Positions 1-3,758 of a stretch of 6,668 nucleotides of DNA are shown piece after piece. The notes under the pieces were generated by a model, which worked only from the letters and a program-made list of their open reading frames with translations, did no database searches and was not told where the DNA came from. This DNA is from an uncultured Lachnospiraceae bacterium. Lineage in GTDB: Bacteria > Bacillota > Clostridia > Lachnospirales > Lachnospiraceae. The position numbers and the translations under genes were made by a program. The stretch lies in assembly GCA_934338765.1 (NCBI GenBank), contig CAKRHL010000118.1, forward strand, positions 1-6,668, in the 5' to 3' direction. The first letter of the stretch is position 1; every line of letters starts with the position of its first letter.

Positions 1-243
1 CGGACGTTACCGGTACAGTTAGCTCGGCTCCGGCAACCTCGCGGCACACGGGAGGGCTCACTTAGTGCTGCTAGGTTCCCCTCCTGACACGGTTCATGAG
101 TTCCCATTGCGCAAGACCAAAGCGTCATCACCACTTATACCGGGCAGCTCCACAATTAATGCATCCGAAGCAGAACATCACCCCTGCTGTAGCGGATTGC
201 AGGTACAGGGCACCGCTATCTCCCCGGCTAGCACGGAAGCTTT
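1..243 (-). ncRNA. ffs: Signal recognition particle RNA, large Bacillus/Clostridium type with Alu domain (3' end cut by window edge)
   Basis: This is the RNA scaffold of the signal recognition particle, which with Ffh targets nascent membrane and secreted proteins to the SecYEG translocon. Read on the minus strand, it follows the B. subtilis scRNA closely as I remember it. A 5' Alu domain lies at about 182-243, including a conserved GGUGCCCUGUACCUGCAAUC segment at 195-214. The central helix carries GCGCAAUGGGAA at 101-112. The helix 8 Ffh-binding hairpin has GUGUCAG at 84-90, a GGAA tetraloop at 76-79 and AGCAGC at 67-72. The GCCGAGCUAACUG segment of the returning strand is near 17-29. The last bases of the 3' strand, which pair with the 5' end, fall outside the window. 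The mature 5' end is placed at 240-243 by analogy; transcription probably starts near 273 and the leader is trimmed. An open frame overlapping this RNA on the plus strand is not a gene. Identity is very secure; exact ends are not. Confidence 0.96.
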
Positions 244-280
244 ATGACATAATTACACAATATAATACTAGGTAAAGCTC

Positions 281-310
281 ATTATATCCTCTCCCACGGG
301 ATATTGTCAA
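281..310 (-). promoter_or_regulatory. SigA promoter of the SRP RNA gene
   Basis: On the minus strand there is a perfect TTGACA -35 box (305-310) and a perfect TATAAT -10 box (281-286) separated by 18 bp. The 20-25 bp upstream of the -35 box are A-rich on this strand, resembling an UP element. The predicted transcript starts near A273, about 30 nt ahead of the mature RNA, consistent with a processed precursor. Two perfect hexamers fit a highly expressed stable RNA. Confidence 0.9.
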
Positions 311-321
311 GTTATATTTCC

Positions 322-350
322 TTGTTATTTTTGCCCACACATGCTAAACT
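322..350 (+). promoter_or_regulatory. Candidate promoter of the GNAT acetyltransferase gene
   Basis: TTGTTA at 322-327 and TAAACT at 345-350 are spaced by 17 bp. Each matches consensus at 4 of 6 positions. TG at 342-343 one base before the -10 box makes it an extended -10. It would start transcription near 357 and leave a ~30 nt leader. Its -35 box lies in the A/T-rich segment just upstream of the divergent SRP RNA promoter, so the two could interfere. This is a prediction from motif match only. Confidence 0.4.
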
Positions 351-371
351 AATGCAACAGGCAAAAACAAA

Positions 372-378
372 AGGAGGG
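372..378 (+). promoter_or_regulatory. Ribosome binding site that decides the acetyltransferase start
   Basis: AGGAGGG lies 8 nt before the ATG at 387. A second ATG at 382 is in another frame, is only 3 nt from the site and stops after 25 codons. Spacing and homology both favour 387. Confidence 0.85.
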
Positions 379-386
379 ATTATGCC

Positions 387-929
387 ATGCGACCAGAATA
401 TGAGACAAAGCGCCTTCTTATCAGCGTCAGTCATCCGGATAAAACTGCCGGCGTGCTGACATTTTACGAAAATAACCGCGAATTTCTGGAGCCGTATGAG
501 CCTGTCAAAAGACCCGGCTTTTATACTCTGGAATTTCAGCGTTCCAACCTCACTTTTGAATATAATTCCTTCGTCAAATCCCGCTATCTCCGAATGTGGC
601 TTTATGACAAACAGCAGCCCGGGATTCCCGTGGGCACCGTCTGCTTCAGCAATTTTCTCCGGGGTGCTTTTTCCAGCTGCATGATCGGCTACAAAACAGA
701 TAAAGATCATCTCCGTCAGGGATATATGCTGGAGGCCTTGTCCTTTCTGCTGCCTCTTGTATGCCGTGAATACCGTTTTCACCGCATTGAAGCATATGTC
801 ATGCCCGACAATCTTCCCTCCATCGCACTGTTAGAACAGCTTACCTTCCATCAGGAGGGACTGCTCCATGACTTTGCCCAGATCAACGGGAAATGGGAAA
901 ATCATTATATCTATACATATCTTGCATGA
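387..929 (+). CDS. GNAT family N-acetyltransferase, RimJ/RimL-like
   Basis: This is a 180-residue cytoplasmic acetyl-CoA-dependent acetyltransferase of the branch that includes ribosomal-protein N-terminal acetylases and many resistance or small-molecule acetylases; the substrate cannot be told from sequence. Visible marks are the opening ETKRLLI (6-12), the acetyl-CoA motif A region IGYKTDKDHLRQGYMLEAL (100-118) with RQGYM in place of the R/Q-x-x-G-x-G/A loop, HRIEAYVMPDNLPSIALLEQLTF (132-154) containing the conserved Asn-x-x-Ser, and the closing EG...NGKWENHYIYTYL (157-179). Length is normal for the family and no signal peptide or membrane segment is seen. The gene is divergent from the SRP RNA and convergent with tadA, whose stop is 15 bp away, so it is probably a single-gene transcript. 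It interrupts a gene order conserved in Firmicutes. The family is secure; a specific RimJ or RimL role is not claimed. Confidence 0.9.
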   Translation: MRPEYETKRLLISVSHPDKTAGVLTFYENNREFLEPYEPVKRPGFYTLEFQRSNLTFEYNSFVKSRYLRMWLYDKQQPGIPVGTVCFSNFLRGAFSSCMIGYKTDKDHLRQGYMLEALSFLLPLVCREYRFHRIEAYVMPDNLPSIALLEQLTFHQEGLLHDFAQINGKWENHYIYTYLA

Positions 930-944
930 TCTTTGTCCTGAAGA

Positions 945-1454
945 TTACTTTGATTCCTTCTCCTCTTTCTGATCCTTTTTTGCTTTGTTGATCCGGCGAA
1001 GCTCCTTAAAAAAATCCTTTAACAGCTTCTGACATTCCTCCTGCAGGATCCCCGTCTCCATCTGCACCTGATGATTCAGCCTCTCCATCTGCAGCAGATT
1101 GATAATACTGCCTGCGCAGCCTGCCTTGGGATTCATCGCTCCGACCACAACCTCCGGTATCCTTGCCTGCACGATCGCTCCGGCACACATGGGACACGGC
1201 TCCAGAGTCACATACATGGTACACCCTTCGAGACGCCAGTCTCCCAGCTTTTTGCTTGCCTTGCGTATTGCGGCGATCTCTGCATGCCCCAGCGCCGATT
1301 TCTGCTGATTTCTCTTATTGTAGCCTCTGGCAATGATCTTGTCCTCATAAACGATCACGCACCCAATAGGAACGTCTCCTGCCTCTGCTGCCTTTTTTGC
1401 CTGACGCAGTGCTTCCTTCATATATTTTTCTTTCACCTTGATGTCTTCTATCAT
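945..1454 (-). CDS. tadA: tRNA-specific adenosine deaminase TadA
   Basis: TadA deaminates adenosine 34 to inosine in the anticodon of tRNA-Arg(ACG), allowing wobble decoding of CGN codons. The 169-residue protein has the zinc-dependent deaminase signature. HAE at 57-59 gives the zinc ligand His57 and proton-shuttling Glu59, and PCPMC at 86-90 gives zinc ligands Cys87 and Cys90. GDVPIG (26-31), ARGYN (42-46) and MYVTLEPCPMCAGAI (80-94) are typical of TadA rather than cytidine or guanine deaminases. The ATG at 1454 is chosen because GGAGAG at 1464-1469 lies 9 nt upstream; Met12 is a poorer alternative. The C-terminus (about 151-169) is a Lys/Glu-rich tail beyond the deaminase fold, likely disordered. 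The gene lies upstream of the SRP RNA on the same strand, as in B. subtilis. It may be co-transcribed with the gene 115 bp upstream; no convincing own promoter was found. Confidence 0.96.
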   Translation of the reverse strand: MIEDIKVKEKYMKEALRQAKKAAEAGDVPIGCVIVYEDKIIARGYNKRNQQKSALGHAEIAAIRKASKKLGDWRLEGCTMYVTLEPCPMCAGAIVQARIPEVVVGAMNPKAGCAGSIINLLQMERLNHQVQMETGILQEECQKLLKDFFKELRRINKAKKDQKEEKESK

Positions 1455-1516
1455 TGTAGTCTTCTCTCCGTTTTTCTTATTGTAATATCCATTTTAACAC
1501 AGATCCTCTCTGTTAG

Positions 1517-1565
1517 AAAACCCGCATTTTGCCGGAATACCCGTCACAGACATTCCACCTGCGGT
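1517..1565 (-). terminator. Possible weak terminator or attenuating hairpin after the hypothetical gene
   Basis: On the minus strand, just past the stop codon at 1570, ACCGCA (1560-1565) can pair with TGCGG (1522-1526). A nested GGAAT/ATTCC pair lies inside, and GTTTT follows (1517-1521). The stem has a large unequal internal loop and only four Ts, so termination would be partial at best. Read-through into tadA is plausible. Confidence 0.3.
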
Positions 1566-1569
1566 ATTT

Positions 1570-2556
1570 CTATGAAATATCATACATCCAGTAGCCAAAT
1601 GCCCCGTGACGGTCCTTTACCTGTGACAGCGGCTGAAACTGTGTCATACGGCATTCCTCCGCCCATCTGCCGTTATCCTCGCTGTATATGCCCGGTACCC
1701 CTACCGCATAACCGCCTCCGTCCATTCTGGCAAAGATCAGATGACGATAACAGTAATATCCCCGGAGTAAAAACGGATTACCTGCCAGAGACCAGTACGC
1801 TACCGGAAGATTTCCTATATCCTTCAGGTCGATCCTCACACATTCTCCCATGCCTGCCGTTTCAAAGGGATACATTTTCGGAAATATCCGCAGCATTTTT
1901 TCACAGAAATCCCGGGAGCGTACATGGGCGTCCTTCTGCCTGCTGCCCTGTCCGGCCGTTTTCTTTCCGCAATCCTCTGAGCATACAGAAGATGCCACTA
2001 CCTTTGGCTCCTCCGGTTCCGCTTCCGCATCCTCACGTTTTTCCTCCTGTTTTGGCATATTTTCTTTCTGGGGTATATTTTCTTGCTGAAAATCAGATTT
2101 TTCTGATACAGGCTCCATCTTCTCCGGCACAGCAATCTCCGTTTCCACTTCCGTGGATCTCCGGGAATCCTCCGCATTTTGCGGGATTCCCTGTTCTGAA
2201 ATCACAATGTCCTTCCAGGTGGTTGCATAAAACACATTCTCCGGCCCCGTTATATAAATCCCATCCATCTGTCCAAAGGTGTAGTCTGTTCCCGCCACAT
2301 GGGACTGGGATGTTTCGATCCTTCCGGCAAAGCTGTTTCCGTTCCGTACAAGCTTTCCTGCCGGTACAGGAAACAGTCCCTGCTCCTGCTGCATAAAGAG
2401 TGACATTTGGGGAGATATTGAGATCATATCCTGAAATCGTACTGTAATGCGGCATCTGTCATTTCTTAATTCAATCCTTGCATAACCTACATTTTTCCCC
2501 TTTATCCCCTTTTCATATCGATAAAGATAGGAAACCATCCTCTGATATCCGCTCAT
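1570..2556 (-). CDS. Uncharacterised two-domain protein (Lachnospiraceae-type, DUF6128-like C-terminus suspected)
   Basis: I do not know the function of this 328-residue protein. It has three parts. Residues 1-118 form a probable beta-rich domain opening MSGYQRMVSYLYRYEKG and containing KNVGYARIELR (21-31) and MDGIYITGPENVFYATTW (97-114). Residues 125-185 are a Glu/Pro/Lys/Gln-rich, low-complexity acidic linker. Residues 212-328 form a second domain with ECVRIDLKDIGNLP (238-251), NPFLLRGYYCYRHLIFAR (260-277), YAVGVPGIYS (283-292) and a Trp/Tyr-rich end. From memory, the C-terminal pattern resembles a family called DUF6128 in Lachnospiraceae; this name needs a search. There is no signal peptide, membrane segment or catalytic signature, so it is probably cytoplasmic. 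The start at 2556 follows GGAGG (2561-2565) at a short 4 nt spacing; Met7 is possible, but the N-terminal SGYQRMVSYLY looks like part of the domain. The gene lies upstream of tadA on the same strand and divergent from mrp. It is a real gene by length, ribosome binding site and domain-like composition. Confidence 0.85.
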   Translation of the reverse strand: MSGYQRMVSYLYRYEKGIKGKNVGYARIELRNDRCRITVRFQDMISISPQMSLFMQQEQGLFPVPAGKLVRNGNSFAGRIETSQSHVAGTDYTFGQMDGIYITGPENVFYATTWKDIVISEQGIPQNAEDSRRSTEVETEIAVPEKMEPVSEKSDFQQENIPQKENMPKQEEKREDAEAEPEEPKVVASSVCSEDCGKKTAGQGSRQKDAHVRSRDFCEKMLRIFPKMYPFETAGMGECVRIDLKDIGNLPVAYWSLAGNPFLLRGYYCYRHLIFARMDGGGYAVGVPGIYSEDNGRWAEECRMTQFQPLSQVKDRHGAFGYWMYDIS

Positions 2557-2564
2557 ATTTCCTC

Positions 2565-2576
2565 CATTCCGGAATG
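2565..2576. repeat. 12-bp perfect palindrome just upstream of the hypothetical gene's ribosome binding site
   Basis: CATTCCGGAATG reads the same on both strands. It shares one base with the GGAGG of the minus-strand gene, so it lies in that gene's untranslated leader. It could be a dimeric repressor operator or a small RNA hairpin affecting translation. A palindrome of this size can occur by chance, and no second copy was seen elsewhere in the window. Confidence 0.45.
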
Positions 2577-2699
2577 ATCCATCCGGCAGTACCGAAAATC
2601 ATCATCCTCATTTTTTATATCTGATCGTGCAAACGGCAGAATTATCTTTTACCCCCTGCATCATAATATATGTAGATTCTCAATCTCTTAGAACAGGTG

Positions 2700-2728
2700 T
2701 GGACAATTTATCAATTAATTGTTATACT
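2700..2728 (+). promoter_or_regulatory. SigA promoter of mrp
   Basis: TGGACA (2700-2705, 5 of 6 matches) and TATACT (2723-2728, 5 of 6) are separated by exactly 17 bp, with TG at 2720-2721 as an extended -10. Transcription is predicted near 2735, 28 nt before the ATG. The promoter lies inside the longest upstream reading frame of mrp, which rules out the upstream GTG start at 2697. Confidence 0.85.
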
Positions 2729-2750
2729 GATTTTTACGTGTATAAAGAAA

Positions 2751-2756
2751 GGAAGG
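2751..2756 (+). promoter_or_regulatory. Ribosome binding site of mrp
   Basis: GGAAGG lies 6 nt before the ATG at 2763. It supports this start over the in-frame GTG 22 codons upstream. Confidence 0.8.
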
Positions 2757-2762
2757 ATTATT

Positions 2763-3590
2763 ATGAGTGAAAGCTGTTCCCATGATTGCGGAAGCTGCTC
2801 TGCTGACTGCAGCAGCCGTTCCCCGCAGAGTATGATCGAACAACCAAATAAAGAGAGCCACATCGATAAGGTGATCGGCGTCGTCAGTGGAAAAGGCGGC
2901 GTGGGCAAGTCCATGATCTCCTCTATGCTGGCGGTCAATCTCCAGAGAAAGGGACACCACACTGCCATTATGGATGCCGATGTGACGGGGCCGTCTATCC
3001 CAAAGGCTTTTGGTATCACACAGCATGCCATTGGCACAGACACGGTGATCTACCCGGTAGAAAGCAAGACCGGTATCCAGACCATGTCTGTCAACCTCCT
3101 GTTGGAGGACTCCAATGACCCTGTCATCTGGAGGGGGCCTGTCATCGCAGGTACCGTAAAACAGTTCTGGACAGATGTATTATGGAAAGACGTGGACTAT
3201 ATGATCGTGGATATGCCTCCGGGAACCGGCGACGTGCCCCTGACCGTATTCCAGTCTCTTCCGGTAGACGGTATTGTCATCGTGACATCTCCTCAGGAGC
3301 TTGTTTCCATGATCGTCGGCAAGGCAGTTCGTATGGCACAGATGATGAACATCCCAATTCTCGGTATCATCGAGAATATGAGCTACGTAGAGTGTCCTGA
3401 CTGTGGCAAACAGATCCACATCTTTGGTGAAAGCCACGTCGATGAGGTCGCAAAGCAATATGATCTGCCGGTTCTTGGCCGGATCCCAATGACTGCCGAG
3501 ATTGCTGCCGCCAGTGATGCCGGTAATGTCGAGGAACTGCAGGGCAACTGGTTTGATGACGCTATCGCAGCGATCGAGAAGCTGTCCTGA
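2763..3590 (+). CDS. mrp: Mrp/NBP35-type P-loop ATPase, Fe-S cluster carrier
   Basis: This 275-residue cytoplasmic ATPase belongs to the family (Mrp, ApbC, NBP35) that binds an Fe-S cluster at a dimer interface and hands it to apo-proteins. The deviant Walker A motif GKGGVGKS (43-50) has both the signature and catalytic lysines. The switch region is MDADVTGPSIPKAFG (70-84), the Walker B-like segment is IVDMPPGTGD (148-157), and CPDC (211-214) supplies the Cys-x-x-Cys that bridges the cluster. The N-terminus carries an extra cysteine cluster, Cys5, Cys9, Cys12 and Cys16 with His7, common as I recall in clostridial members and reminiscent of the ferredoxin-like N-terminus of NBP35, although spacing differs. 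The start at 2763 is set by the ribosome binding site and by the promoter lying upstream. The gene has its own promoter and ends before a strong terminator, so it is likely monocistronic. No MetG or DUF59 fusion is present. Confidence 0.95.
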   Translation: MSESCSHDCGSCSADCSSRSPQSMIEQPNKESHIDKVIGVVSGKGGVGKSMISSMLAVNLQRKGHHTAIMDADVTGPSIPKAFGITQHAIGTDTVIYPVESKTGIQTMSVNLLLEDSNDPVIWRGPVIAGTVKQFWTDVLWKDVDYMIVDMPPGTGDVPLTVFQSLPVDGIVIVTSPQELVSMIVGKAVRMAQMMNIPILGIIENMSYVECPDCGKQIHIFGESHVDEVAKQYDLPVLGRIPMTAEIAAASDAGNVEELQGNWFDDAIAAIEKLS

Positions 3591-3617
3591 TCTTTGATAT
3601 TTATGATCACGATAGAT

Positions 3618-3655
3618 ACTTCCGAACGGGAGTCACCTATATAATACAAAGTATT
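3618..3655 (+). other. Intergenic stretch with a small hairpin and a TATAAT box
   Basis: Between the mrp stop and the terminator lie about 100 bp with no gene. ACTTCC (3618-3623) and GGGAGT (3628-3633) can form a 6-bp hairpin (one G-U pair) around GAAC. A perfect TATAAT follows at 3640-3645 and overlaps AATAC/GTATT (3643-3655). No good -35 box sits 16-18 bp upstream of TATAAT, so a promoter is not claimed. Most likely this is the mrp 3' untranslated region. Confidence 0.25.
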
Positions 3656-3693
3656 TGTAAGTGTACAGATCTTTGTTCTAACACACAACAAAA

Positions 3694-3733
3694 CCGGTGG
3701 GCTGCCACATTTGTGACAGCCCACCGGCTTTTT
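3694..3733. terminator. Strong bidirectional rho-independent terminator between mrp and ileS
   Basis: An 11-bp perfect GC-rich stem, CCGGTGGGCTG (3694-3704) with CAGCCCACCGG (3717-3727), is extended after one mismatch by CAC/GTG around an ATTT loop. On the plus strand it is followed by TTTTTATTTT (3729-3738). On the minus strand AAAA at 3690-3693 reads as TTTTGTTGTG. It therefore serves both convergent genes, mrp from the left and ileS from the right. Confidence 0.95.
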
Positions 3734-3758
3734 ATTTTCAAAACTGATTCATTAACTC

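Noticed and set aside
65..247. Plus-strand 60-codon open frame
   Set aside because: It lies wholly on the antisense of the SRP RNA and has no ribosome binding site. The base conservation is explained by the RNA.
238..279. Inverted repeat AGCTTTA (238-244) / TAAAGCT (273-279) flanking the SRP RNA leader
   Set aside because: The predicted transcription start (near 273) excludes most of one arm from the RNA, so it probably cannot fold as a leader hairpin. Seven A/T-rich base pairs over 28 bp are likely by chance.
927..947. Seven-bp hairpin covering both stop codons between the acetyltransferase gene and tadA
   Set aside because: It is A/T-rich, contains a G-T pair and has no T-run on either side, so I do not call it a terminator.
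1464..1520. Possible own promoter for tadA (TTAAAA or TACAAT boxes on the minus strand)
   Set aside because: The best pairings have only about 3 of 6 matches in at least one hexamer. They are not better than expected in A/T-rich sequence.
1071..2396. Plus-strand 441-codon open frame
   Set aside because: It is antisense to tadA and the hypothetical gene. The product is Pro/Ser/His/Cys-rich without domain features, typical of a shadow frame, and both minus-strand genes have clear starts and, for tadA, catalytic motifs.
2614..2619. TATAAA box on the minus strand, upstream of the hypothetical gene
   Set aside because: No acceptable -35 hexamer lies 16-18 bp upstream. The promoter of this gene is probably in 2577-2700 but could not be fixed.
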